Of a stretch of DNA of 64,000 nucleotides, positions 43,293 to 51,622 are shown piece by piece. The notes under the pieces were generated by a model. It was given only the letters and a program-made list of their open reading frames with translations, searched no databases and had not been told where the DNA came from. Position 1 is the stretch's first letter. The number at the start of each line of letters is the position of its first letter. The position numbers were made by a program, and so were the translations under genes. Source of the DNA: Nonomuraea sp. SYSU D8015 (GTDB lineage: Bacteria; Actinomycetota; Actinomycetes; Streptosporangiales; Streptosporangiaceae); contig NZ_VJYI01000005.1 in NCBI RefSeq assembly GCF_008065375.1, positions 124,001-188,000 on the forward strand, in the 5' to 3' direction.

Positions 43293-45125
43293 TCAGGGCT
43301 GGAAATCGGGGTCGACCGTCACGGCGACGTCGAGCAGAAGGGGTTCCTCGCGGGTGCGGAGCGTCGGCAGCACCTCGTCGAGGGCCGCCGTCAGCTCGTC
43401 GTGGCCGTCCACCGTGCGGGCGGGGCAGCCGAGGGATCTCGCCAGGGCGCCCATGTCCACCTCCGTGAACGGCGGCCACGGCGCCTTGCCGCCCTGTTTG
43501 TCGGCCAGCCGGTCCATGACCGCGTAGCGGCCGTTGGCGAGCACCACGAACAGGGCGCCCACCCTGTAGTGGGCGGCGCTCCAGAGGGCGTGCACGCCGT
43601 AGAGCGCCGACCCGTCGCCGACGACCGCCACCACGGGGCGGCCGGGCAGCGCCATCCGCAGCCCGACGGCGGCGGGCACGGCGAACCCGAGCCCGCCCAT
43701 GGCCGCTGACAGGAAGCCGAGCGGGTTCCTGGCGGGGACGAGCCGGTGCAGGTCGGGGCGGGAGGACGGGGTCTCCTCGATGAGCACGGTGTCGTCGGCC
43801 AGCCGCACCGCGAGCTCATGCAGCACGTGGGCGGCCCGCATCGGCCGCCCACCCGGCGGCGATTCCGGAATGTCGACGCTCTCGTGTTCGCCGGCGTCGC
43901 TGCCTGCACCGCTCCGACCAGCGCCGACGGCGCCCGGACGGGCCGTCTGCGGTGTGCCCTGTGAGGCAGTGGCCTCTGGCGTGGTGGCGTGCGGCGGGGT
44001 GGAGGTCCCGGTCGCGCCTTGTTGCGCTGCGTCGTCCGACGGATTGCGCCCGACTGTGGTGTTGTCTGCCGCGACGCCCCGCCCGGAGTCCGCGTTGCCT
44101 TCGGGCTCGCCGGCGTCGCCGCCCGCACCGCACAAGAGCGCGGTCAGACGGGTGCACACCGGGGACGGCGCGGCCAGGTAGGCCAGGTCGGCCGGGCTGC
44201 GATGGGCCTCCGCCGGGTCGTCCGTGATCATCGCGACGGCCGTTCCCGGCTCCACCAGGGGCCCGGGCACGTACGGGTACTGCCGGAACACCGGCGCCCC
44301 GACGGCCAGCACCACGTCATGTCCCGCCAGCACAGCCCGCAGCCGCCCTCGGTCGGCCGGCAGCACCCCCGCGTACTGGGGATGGTCCTGCGGGAACCCG
44401 GCCCGCGCCCCGAAGGACTCCTGGAACACCGGACACCCCAGCGACTCGGCCAGCGGCACCAAGGAGCCCCAGTCGGCCCCCGCCCCCGCCACGATCGCCG
44501 GCGACCTCGCCCCCGCCAGCAGCGACACCAGCGGCGCGAGATCGGCGTCGGCCACGGCCACCGGCCGCACGACCCGCCCGGGCGCCGCCACGACCTCACC
44601 GGCCCACGCGGCCTCCCAGTCGTCCATCGGCACCACCACCAGGGCGGGCCCGCGGAAGGTGACCGCCTCGTGGCAGGCCCGGGCCACCGCCCCGGGCACG
44701 TCGTGAGCCCGCACCGGCTGGTCGACGCGCACCGGGTAATCTCCGGCCAGCCCGCTCAGCCGCCCCGTGAGGAACGGCTCCAGCGCCAGGTGCCGCCGGT
44801 CCTGCTGCCCGACCAGGATCACCAACGGCACTCGGTTGACCCGGGCCGTGGCGATGGCGCCGACGGCGTTGCCGAGCCCGGCGGTCGTGTGCAGCACCGC
44901 CAGCGCGGGTGCCTCCTGCCCGATCGCCCACCCGGTGGCCATGCCGACCACGGACCCCTCGTGCAGGGCCAGCACGAAACGCAGGTCGTCCGGCAGCCCG
45001 GTGAGCAGGGAGACCTCGGTGGAGCCGGGATTGCCGAAGATCGTGGTCAGGCCGTACCGCCTGAGTAAGCCGAACGTGGCGTCTTTCACTGTGGCCGCCG
45101 CGGATCCCTCGCTTCGCTCGCTCAC
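43293..45125 (-). CDS. Thiamine-diphosphate enzyme (benzoylformate decarboxylase-like)
   Basis: About 610 residues with the three ThDP-enzyme domains. The Pyr domain has TIFGNPGSTEVSLLTGLP and LHEGSVVGMATGWAIG with the cofactor-activating Glu. The middle domain binds no obvious FAD. The PP domain has the motif VVGDGSALYGVHALW and ends in the expected Asn loop (VLANGRYAVM). A disordered linker of about 90 Ala/Gly/Thr/Pro-rich residues separates the middle and PP domains. The NPGSTE start and LGFAVPAAVG are typical of benzoylformate decarboxylase (MdlC). A 2-keto acid is the likely substrate. GTG 45125 is preferred over ATG 45215 but uncertain. Confidence 0.85.
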   Translation of the reverse strand: MSERSEGSAAATVKDATFGLLRRYGLTTIFGNPGSTEVSLLTGLPDDLRFVLALHEGSVVGMATGWAIGQEAPALAVLHTTAGLGNAVGAIATARVNRVPLVILVGQQDRRHLALEPFLTGRLSGLAGDYPVRVDQPVRAHDVPGAVARACHEAVTFRGPALVVVPMDDWEAAWAGEVVAAPGRVVRPVAVADADLAPLVSLLAGARSPAIVAGAGADWGSLVPLAESLGCPVFQESFGARAGFPQDHPQYAGVLPADRGRLRAVLAGHDVVLAVGAPVFRQYPYVPGPLVEPGTAVAMITDDPAEAHRSPADLAYLAAPSPVCTRLTALLCGAGGDAGEPEGNADSGRGVAADNTTVGRNPSDDAAQQGATGTSTPPHATTPEATASQGTPQTARPGAVGAGRSGAGSDAGEHESVDIPESPPGGRPMRAAHVLHELAVRLADDTVLIEETPSSRPDLHRLVPARNPLGFLSAAMGGLGFAVPAAVGLRMALPGRPVVAVVGDGSALYGVHALWSAAHYRVGALFVVLANGRYAVMDRLADKQGGKAPWPPFTEVDMGALARSLGCPARTVDGHDELTAALDEVLPTLRTREEPLLLDVAVTVDPDFQP

Positions 45126-45220
45126 ATCGCGCCCCTCGCCCGCTGGATCTGCCGATAGACGTGCCCGCGCATTCCTCATCCCTAGAGGATCCCTAGAGGA
45201 CAGAACCATGACCACAGGGG

Positions 45221-46072
45221 TCAGCGGTTGCGGTAGCGGTCCGTGGCCTCGCGGGTGGCGCGGATGGCCGCGTCGGCCGTGTCGTACGTCCGCTGCGCCA
45301 GCCCCACGAAAATGCAGTCCACGATCAGCAATTGACTGATCCGGCTGGCCAGCGCCCCAGGCCGGAACGCCGTCTCCCGCCCCGCCGACACCAGCGTGTG
45401 CTCGGCCAGCTCCGCCAGCGACGACCGCGGATTGTTGGTGATCCCCACGACCAACGCCCCCGCCTCGGCCGCCGTGCGGGCGGGCACCAGCACGTCGGGC
45501 GTCTCCCCGCTGCAGCTGATCGCCACCGCCACGTCCCCTGACCGCAGCAGCGCCGCACTGGTCAGCGCCATATGGGCGTCGCTGAACGGATGGCTGGACA
45601 GCCCGATCCGCAGCAACTTCTGCGACATGTCGGCCGCGACCAGCCCCGATGCCGCCACCCCGTACACGTCCACCCGCCGCGCCGCCGCGATCGCCGACAC
45701 CACCTCGCCCAGTTGGTCCGGGTCGAGCTGGGCGGCGGTGTCGGCCAGGGCCTCCGACTCCGCCCGCGCCACCTTGGCGATCACATCCGTGAGGGGGTCG
45801 TCGGGCGCGAGGTCGCCGGGCACCAGCCGCTCGGGCGCCTTGGCCACGGCCGCCGCCAGCGCGAAGCGCATCTGCGAGTACCCGGCGAAGCCGAGCGCCC
45901 GCGCCGTCCGCACGATCGTGGCCTCGCTGGTGCCGGAGACCGCGCTGAACTCGGTGATCGTGCTGCGTACGACCAGCCCGGGATCGTCCAGGATGATGCG
46001 GGCGATGGCCTGGGCCGCCGGGGTGAGGGACGGCAGCACCGCGCGTACCGCCGCCACGGGGTTGGTGGTCAC
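45221..46072 (-). CDS. MurR/RpiR family regulator with SIS domain
   Basis: About 283 residues. Residues 1-75 are an RpiR-type HTH (AIARIILDDPGLVVRSTITEF, SGTSEATIVRTARALGF). The SIS domain (about 120-265) has DVYGVAASGLVAADMS, ISCSGETPDVLVPA and the sugar-phosphate loop VGITNNPRSSLAELA. Such regulators respond to amino-sugar phosphates such as MurNAc-6-P. GTG 46072 overlaps the nagZ stop; ATG 46084 is an alternative. Genetic coupling to nagZ suggests control of peptidoglycan recycling and of the divergent DigH-like gene. Confidence 0.9.
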   Translation of the reverse strand: MTTNPVAAVRAVLPSLTPAAQAIARIILDDPGLVVRSTITEFSAVSGTSEATIVRTARALGFAGYSQMRFALAAAVAKAPERLVPGDLAPDDPLTDVIAKVARAESEALADTAAQLDPDQLGEVVSAIAAARRVDVYGVAASGLVAADMSQKLLRIGLSSHPFSDAHMALTSAALLRSGDVAVAISCSGETPDVLVPARTAAEAGALVVGITNNPRSSLAELAEHTLVSAGRETAFRPGALASRISQLLIVDCIFVGLAQRTYDTADAAIRATREATDRYRNR

Positions 46073-47499
46073 TGGGTCAACCATTCCGCCGCGGCCTGCG
46101 CGGACACGCGTGAGATTCCGTGGGTGGCGACGTGGGCGGCGCCGGCGGGCGGGCCGGGGATGCCGGTGTCGACCACGATCGCGTCGGGGCGCGCCGCCAC
46201 GGCCTTGGCCACGACGTCGCGTACCCACGCGTGCCGGGCGGCGTCGTGGACGACCAGCACGAGGGGCCGGTCGTCGAAGGGCGGCAGCTCGCCGTCGGGC
46301 CCGATCCTGACCATGGCGGTGCCGGGCAGCAGCGCGGTGAGTGCCGCGGTGATGCCGGTCGGCGTGGCCGGGTCCACGGCCTGACTGTGGCGGACGTTGA
46401 TCTCGACGACCAGCGGCCCGCGGTCGAGCGTGGCGGCTCCGGTCGTGGTCAGGGCCGCTCTGGCGGCCTCCAGGCCGACGTCCGGGTCGACGTCGGCGCG
46501 GGCCTTCTCCCGCAGCGCGGTGCGGGCGGCGTACCAGTCGGAGAGAGCTCGCACCCGTCCGGCGGCCTCGGCCAGCCGCTCCTCGGGGAGGACCCCGCCG
46601 CGTACGGCCGCCACGATCGCGTCGCGCATCGCGTGCAGGCTCTCCTCGGTGGCGATCCCCACGCAGATCGCGTCGGCGCCTGCGTCCAGCGCCCGTACCG
46701 CGATCTCACCGGGGGAGAGCATGGCGGCCACCGCGCGCATCTCGATCGCGTCGGTGACGACCATGCCGCCGAAACCGAGCTCCCCCCTCAGGAGCTCGGT
46801 GAGAACGGCCCGGCTCAGCGTCGCCGGCATCTCCGGATCAAGAGCGGGAACCAGCAGGTGGCCGGTCATGACGGCCCGCACCCCGGTGCCGATCGCGGCC
46901 CGGAACGGGGGGAGGTCGCGTTCGGCGAGCACCTCGCGCGAGGCGTGCACGGTGGGCAGCGCCAGGTGGGAGTCGGTGACGGTGTCGCCGTGGCCGGGGA
47001 AGTGCTTGGCGCAGGCGGCCACGCCCGCGCCCTGCACCCCGTTGACGTACGCGACCGTGTGACGGGAGACCAGGTCGGAGGCCGGGCCGAACGAGCGGAC
47101 CCCGATCACCGGGTTGGCCGGGTTGGAGTTGACGTCGACAGAGGGCGCGTAGTTCAGCGTGATGTCGAGTTCGGCGAGCATCCTGCCGATCTGGCGGCCC
47201 ACCCGCTCGGTGAGCTCCACGTCGTCGGCCACGCCCAGGGCCCTGTTGCCGGGGAATGAGCTGCCGGCCTGGACCTCGAGCCGGGTGACCGTGCCGCCCT
47301 CCTCGTCGATCGCGACGACGGCGGCCGGGTTCTCCGCCCGGATCTGCCGGACGAGCCGCGCGCCGACGGCGTTGCGGGCGAACAGGACGACCCCGCCGAG
47401 ACCCTCGCCCAGCGCACGGCGCAGCCAAGCGGGGACGGTCGTCCCGTCGAACCCGGGATGCAGCACCGTCATCGCCAGTCTGGACAGCTCACGACTCAT
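46069..47499 (-). CDS. nagZ: Beta-N-acetylhexosaminidase NagZ (GH3)
   Basis: A 476-residue glycoside hydrolase family 3 enzyme that removes GlcNAc from muropeptides or other glycans. The family signature KHFPGHGDTVTDSH holds the catalytic His-Asp dyad, and the nucleophile Asp is in VVTDAIEM. A C-terminal extension of about 130 residues follows the barrel, as in actinobacterial enzymes. No signal peptide. ATG 47499 has AAGGAA 7-8 bases upstream, better than ATG 47505. It starts the operon nagZ-rpiR. Confidence 0.92.
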   Translation of the reverse strand: MSRELSRLAMTVLHPGFDGTTVPAWLRRALGEGLGGVVLFARNAVGARLVRQIRAENPAAVVAIDEEGGTVTRLEVQAGSSFPGNRALGVADDVELTERVGRQIGRMLAELDITLNYAPSVDVNSNPANPVIGVRSFGPASDLVSRHTVAYVNGVQGAGVAACAKHFPGHGDTVTDSHLALPTVHASREVLAERDLPPFRAAIGTGVRAVMTGHLLVPALDPEMPATLSRAVLTELLRGELGFGGMVVTDAIEMRAVAAMLSPGEIAVRALDAGADAICVGIATEESLHAMRDAIVAAVRGGVLPEERLAEAAGRVRALSDWYAARTALREKARADVDPDVGLEAARAALTTTGAATLDRGPLVVEINVRHSQAVDPATPTGITAALTALLPGTAMVRIGPDGELPPFDDRPLVLVVHDAARHAWVRDVVAKAVAARPDAIVVDTGIPGPPAGAAHVATHGISRVSAQAAAEWLTQ

Positions 47500-47527
47500 C
47501 GGCATTTTCCTTCATGGTTATTGATCT

Positions 47528-47540
47528 GAAGGTAATTTTC
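47528..47540. promoter_or_regulatory. Candidate RpiR operator between nagZ and the DigH-like gene
   Basis: GAAGGTAATTTTC, an AT-rich dyad of the form GAA-N7-TTC, in the 89-bp gap between divergent starts. On the - strand it would fall between a -35-like ATGACA and a -10-like CAATAA upstream of nagZ. RpiR sites often have this shape; direct support is lacking. Confidence 0.35.
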
Positions 47541-47588
47541 TGTCATCGTCGCCCTCGATATAACCACATTCCGAGAGGCCAACCCCCC

Positions 47589-49121
47589 ATGCCCAGCAGA
47601 AGGACTCTCCTCAAGGGTCTCGCCCTCGCCGCCGCAGCCTCGGCTGTGCCGCTGCCCGCGTTAGCCGAGACAGGCTACGTCCCGCCGCTGCACCAGATGC
47701 GCGGCATGTGGATCGCTTCCGTGGTCAACATCAACTGGCCCTCCAAGCCCGGATTGACCGCCGACGAGCAGAAGGTCGAATTCCTGGCCTGGCTCGACGT
47801 GGCCGTGCAGCGCCGGCTCAACTCGGTGTTCGTGCAGATCAGGCCCACCGCGGACGCGTTCTGGCCCTCACCGTACGAGCCGTGGTCCCACTGGCTGACC
47901 GGCACCCAGGGGCAGGACCCCGGCTACGACCCGCTCGGCTTCGCGGTGGAGGAGACGCACAAGCGCGGCCTGGCCTTCCACGCCTGGTTCAACCCCTACC
48001 GCGTGTCGATGCAGGCCGACCCGGCCAAGCTGCACCCCGACCACCCCGGCCGCAAGCGCCCCGACTGGATCGTGCCGTTCGGCGGCAAGCTCTACTACAA
48101 CCCGGGCATGCCCGAGGTCAGGAAGTTCTGCCAGGACGCGATGATGGACGCGGTCACCCGCTACGACATCGACGGCCTGCACTTCGACGACTACTTCTAT
48201 CCGACCAACACCACGGCCTTCGACGACAGCGCGGCGTTCGCCCAGCACGGCGCGGGCTTCCCCGACCTGGCCTCCTGGCGGCGCAACAACGTCGACCTCA
48301 TGGTCCAGGAGATGCAGCAGCGGGTGCTGGAGAGCAAGCCCGGCATCGCGTGGGGCATCAGCCCGTCCGGCATCTGGCGCAACAAGGCCAGCGACCCGCT
48401 CGGCTCCGACACCAACGGCGGGCAGTCGTACGACAACCTGCACGCCGACACCCGCGGCTGGGTCAAGAAGGGCTGGCTGGACTACATCGCGCCGCAGCTC
48501 TACTGGTACATCGGCCAGCCGCCGGCCGACTACTCCAAGCTCGTCCCCTGGTGGTCGGACGTGGCCAAGGGCACCGGCACCCTGCTCTGGATCGGGCAGC
48601 CCGCCTACAAGGCCGGCGACCCCGCCCAGCCCGCGCCGGAGTGGAAGAACCCCGCCGAGTTGTCCAACCACCTGACGCTCAACAGGAACCACCCCGAGAT
48701 CAGCGGCGACATCTGGTACAACGCCAACGACGTCAAGGTGGACAGGATCGGCTCGATCACGACCGCCGTCAACGAGCACTACCAGCGGCCCGCGCTCGCG
48801 CCCGTGCTGCCCAGGCTCGCGAAGGGCGATCCGCCCCGGCGGCCGGTGCTGGCGTACGCGCTGCGCCGCCCGGGAGGCGTCGAGGTGCGGGCCGTGGCCA
48901 CGGGCAGGGACGAGCCGTTCCTGTTCGCGGTCTTCCGCTTCGACCGGCACGCGGGCCCCGGCGACTTCGCCGACGCCCGCAACCTGGTCGCGGTCGTGCC
49001 CGGCGACCGGCAGGTCCGCTGGACGGACCCGGACGGCAAGCGTGGCAGCCACTACTACGTCGTCGCGGTGGACCGGGCCAACAGGACGAGCAGGCCCAGC
49101 AACGGATTCCGGGTCGTCTGA
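47589..49121 (+). CDS. Tat-exported GHL10 glycosyl hydrolase (DigH-like)
   Basis: A 510-residue protein. The twin-arginine-type signal SRRTLLKGLALAAAASAVP is followed by a cleavage site after ALA. The barrel has RGMWIASVVNINWPS at the start, VFVQIRPTADAFWPS, FHAWFNPYRVS and DGLHFDDYFYP, the acidic pair expected at the active site. This matches the GHL10 family (DUF187), whose E. coli member DigH cleaves denuded peptidoglycan glycan strands. A fibronectin-like C-terminal domain (YALRRPGGVEVRAVA) is present. ATG 47589. Divergent from nagZ: glycans cut outside could be recycled by NagZ inside. Confidence 0.9.
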   Translation: MPSRRTLLKGLALAAAASAVPLPALAETGYVPPLHQMRGMWIASVVNINWPSKPGLTADEQKVEFLAWLDVAVQRRLNSVFVQIRPTADAFWPSPYEPWSHWLTGTQGQDPGYDPLGFAVEETHKRGLAFHAWFNPYRVSMQADPAKLHPDHPGRKRPDWIVPFGGKLYYNPGMPEVRKFCQDAMMDAVTRYDIDGLHFDDYFYPTNTTAFDDSAAFAQHGAGFPDLASWRRNNVDLMVQEMQQRVLESKPGIAWGISPSGIWRNKASDPLGSDTNGGQSYDNLHADTRGWVKKGWLDYIAPQLYWYIGQPPADYSKLVPWWSDVAKGTGTLLWIGQPAYKAGDPAQPAPEWKNPAELSNHLTLNRNHPEISGDIWYNANDVKVDRIGSITTAVNEHYQRPALAPVLPRLAKGDPPRRPVLAYALRRPGGVEVRAVATGRDEPFLFAVFRFDRHAGPGDFADARNLVAVVPGDRQVRWTDPDGKRGSHYYVVAVDRANRTSRPSNGFRVV

Positions 49122-49307
49122 GGCGTGAGCAGGCTACGCCCTGCTCCTGACCTGCGACGAGCTCGGCGGGTCGCCGTGCGCCGGAAGGCGCGCGGCCATC
49201 CGCCGCAGCTCTGATCCGTGTCCGCGGACACGGTGGAATTCAGGTTCCGACGCTGCCGGAACCCCTCGCCGAAGCCCCGGTCGCGATCCGATTCCTGTGA
49301 AGCGCTC

Positions 49308-49955
49308 CTACGAAGCCCTGCGCCCGGCCGCCGACGGCTGCTCGGCGGAGGCTCCCGACGACCGCTGTGGGGGGACCACGGGGGTCGGGCGTACCAGACC
49401 CAGCGCGACGACCTCGTTGGCCAGTCGCGTGCGCCGGTTGGTGCCCTCGGGAATCCGGAACTTCTGGTAGAGCCGCAGCAGATGCTGCTTGACCGCGGCC
49501 TCGGTCACGACCAGGTCGTCGGCGATCTCGCGTGCGGTCGCCGGGGCGACGAACGCCTCGTCCGACAGCGCCGGCCGGCAGAGCGAGGTCAGCACGTCGA
49601 CCTCGCGCCTGGTCAGCTCGGGCGCCGCTGCCCTGCGCAGCTCGACCTCGGGGGTGAAGTCCTCACGGGGGACTCCACCGATGCGACCCCGCGCCGCGCC
49701 GAACGAGACGACGTCGCCGTCGTCAAGGACCCTCCGGGCGATCGGCCTGCCGTTCACCCGCGTGCCGTTCCTGGACAGCCCCAGGTCCACGACGTACAGG
49801 TAGGGTCCTCGTCTGACGAACTCGGCATGGAGTCGAGACACGCTGGGATCGGTGAGCCGGATGTCCACACCCCGGCCCCTTCCGACCGTCGTGATCTCGG
49901 GGCGCAACGGGATCACCTCGCCGGTGTCCTCGATGCGTATGAACGGCCCCTCCAC
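49308..49955 (-). CDS. FHA-domain protein with C-terminal LuxR-like HTH
   Basis: A 215-residue protein. The FHA domain (residues 20-80) has TTVGRGRGVDIRLTD, SVSRLHAEF and LSRNGTRVNGRP, which form the phosphothreonine pocket. After it, residues 110-185 carry a helix-turn-helix-like segment (ELTRREVDVLTSL, TAREIADDLVVTEAAVKQHLLRLYQKF) of the LuxR type. It could read Ser/Thr kinase phosphorylation and pass it to DNA or a partner. No ETT phospho-motif like that of GarA/OdhI is seen. GTG 49955 has GGGGAGG 7 bases upstream. It is divergent from the citrate synthase unit. Confidence 0.88.
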   Translation of the reverse strand: MEGPFIRIEDTGEVIPLRPEITTVGRGRGVDIRLTDPSVSRLHAEFVRRGPYLYVVDLGLSRNGTRVNGRPIARRVLDDGDVVSFGAARGRIGGVPREDFTPEVELRRAAAPELTRREVDVLTSLCRPALSDEAFVAPATAREIADDLVVTEAAVKQHLLRLYQKFRIPEGTNRRTRLANEVVALGLVRPTPVVPPQRSSGASAEQPSAAGRRAS

Positions 49956-50055
49956 GGCAGTTCCTCCCCAGGTAGCCCGCCGTAACTATTACTACAGCTC
50001 CGGCTTACCCAACCGAGGGGATGCGGAATCGCCTTTGCCGAAAGGAGAATCCGAC

Positions 50056-50121
50056 GTGAAATTGGTCTGGACCTTTGCGGACGGTTTTGCCTGCTCACAG
50101 GTAGACTTCGGAGGAAGATAA
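50056..50121 (+). CDS. 21-residue leader ORF before citrate synthase
   Basis: GTG 50056 with AAAGGAGA upstream (8 bases spacing) starts MKLVWTFADGFACSQV and ends FGGR at TAA 50119-50121. The last codons GGAGGAAGA look like a ribosome-binding site but are too far upstream; the citrate synthase GGAGG lies 3 bp beyond the stop. The ORF might be a translated leader that couples or attenuates citrate synthase synthesis, or a small protein. No family known. Confidence 0.5.
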   Translation: MKLVWTFADGFACSQVDFGGR

Positions 50122-50136
50122 GCGGAGGAAGCTCTC

Positions 50137-51258
50137 ATGGCGGACAAGCCCACGAAAGGTCTGGCCGATGTCGTTGCCGCGTCCACAGCGCTGAGCGACA
50201 TTGACGGAAAGGCCGGCCGGCTCTTCTATCGCGGATACGACATCCACGATCTTGCCGGTCGCGCGACGTTCGAAGAGACCGCACACCTGCTCCAACGCGG
50301 CAAGCTGCCCACCCGCTCCGAACTGGACGCCTTCGGGGAGGAGCTGGCGCGGGGCCGGGAGCTCGGCGCCCTCGTCTCGGCGAACATCTCCGAGATCGCC
50401 GAGAAGCAGAAACCCATGGAGGCCCTGCGCTCGCTGGTTTCGCTGTCGGGCGCTGACGATCCCGACAAAGACTCCATCGCCCCCGACGCCAACCTGCGCA
50501 AGGCCGCCCGGCTGGTCGCGCAGCAGCCCCTGCTGGTCGCCCGCTACCACGCCGCCCGCACCGGCGGCAGCATCCCCGAGCCGGACCCGTCGCTGAGCAT
50601 CGCCGCGAACTTCCTGCTCCAGGTCACCGGGCGCACCCCTGCGCAGCGCGAGGTCGAGATCTTCGACGAGTGCCTGGTGCTGCACGCCGACCACACCATG
50701 AACGCCTCCACGTTCGCCGCCCGCGTGTGCGCCGCGACCCTGTCGGACATGCACTCCGCCATCGTCGCCGCCATCGGCACCCTGAAGGGCCCGCTGCACG
50801 GCGGCGCGAACGAGCAGGTCATGAAGACGCTGGAGTCGATCCCGGCGGGTGGTGTGGCCCAGGCCGTACGCGACAAGCTGGCGGCGCACGAGAAGATCAT
50901 GGGGTTCGGCCACCGCGTCTACAAGACCGAGGACCCGCGCGCCACGCACCTGCGCAGGATGTCCGCCGAACTGGCCGAGTCCACCGGGGACGACACCTAC
51001 TACCGGATGTCCAAGGAGATGGAGGAGGTCGTCTTCGAGGAGAAGGGCCTCTACCCGAACGTCGACTTCTACGCCGCCTCGGTCTATCACTACCTCGGCA
51101 TCCCGACCGACCTGTTCACGCCGGTCTTCTCGATCAGCCGCATGTCCGGCTGGACCGCTCACGTCATCGAGCAGCACGCCGACAACCGCCTGATCCGCCC
51201 GGACAGTGAGTACATCGGCGAGACGGACCAGAAGTGGAAGCCGATAGAAGAGCGTTGA
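50137..51258 (+). CDS. gltA: Citrate synthase
   Basis: A 373-residue type I-like citrate (or 2-methylcitrate) synthase joining oxaloacetate and acetyl-CoA. The catalytic residues lie in LHADHTMNASTF, GPLHGGANEQV and MGFGHRVYKTEDPRA. The order and length match short Gram-positive enzymes; citrate versus methylcitrate preference cannot be read from the sequence, but its coupling to icd points to the TCA cycle. ATG 50137 has GGAGGAAG upstream. The stop overlaps the DUF3017 gene. Confidence 0.93.
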   Translation: MADKPTKGLADVVAASTALSDIDGKAGRLFYRGYDIHDLAGRATFEETAHLLQRGKLPTRSELDAFGEELARGRELGALVSANISEIAEKQKPMEALRSLVSLSGADDPDKDSIAPDANLRKAARLVAQQPLLVARYHAARTGGSIPEPDPSLSIAANFLLQVTGRTPAQREVEIFDECLVLHADHTMNASTFAARVCAATLSDMHSAIVAAIGTLKGPLHGGANEQVMKTLESIPAGGVAQAVRDKLAAHEKIMGFGHRVYKTEDPRATHLRRMSAELAESTGDDTYYRMSKEMEEVVFEEKGLYPNVDFYAASVYHYLGIPTDLFTPVFSISRMSGWTAHVIEQHADNRLIRPDSEYIGETDQKWKPIEER

Positions 51259-51569
51259 GCGATCAGTTGGGCGATCAAGGGACTGAACGCGAGAGCTGGG
51301 GACCGTACCCGCTGATCCTGGCGGGTGCGGTCATCGGCGTGCTCGTGATGTTCTTCGTGGACCCGCGCTGGGGCGGGTTCGTGCTGGGCGCCGCCGTCAT
51401 GGTCGCCGCGGCCCTGCGCTTCGCCGGATACGGTGGTCAGCTCTCGGTGCGCAGCAAGGGCATCGACGTGGTCACGCTGGCCGTCTTCGGCTTCGTGCTG
51501 GTCCTGACCTCGTTGTTGCTCGAGAACAACGCGCTCAAGGCGATCATCCTGTCCCTTTTCGACCGGTGA
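51255..51569 (+). CDS. DUF3017 family small membrane protein
   Basis: A 104-residue protein with three hydrophobic helices (ILAGAVIGVLVMFF, GFVLGAAVMVAAALRF, VVTLAVFGFVLVLTSLLL). The charged N-terminus and LRFAGYGGQLSVRSKG loop match DUF3017, found beside folD, mdh or icd in actinomycetes. TTG 51255 overlaps the citrate synthase stop. No enzyme motif; function unknown. Confidence 0.8.
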   Translation: MSDQLGDQGTERESWGPYPLILAGAVIGVLVMFFVDPRWGGFVLGAAVMVAAALRFAGYGGQLSVRSKGIDVVTLAVFGFVLVLTSLLLENNALKAIILSLFDR

Positions 51570-51622
51570 CCGGACGGTCCGATAGCCTCAACGCATCAAT
51601 TCATTGAAGGGGAACCATTCGC

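Noticed and set aside
45179..45201. Direct repeat ATCCCTAGAGGA twice upstream of the ThDP gene
   Set aside because: Short, single pair, no flanking mobile element or terminal repeats; no function can be supported.
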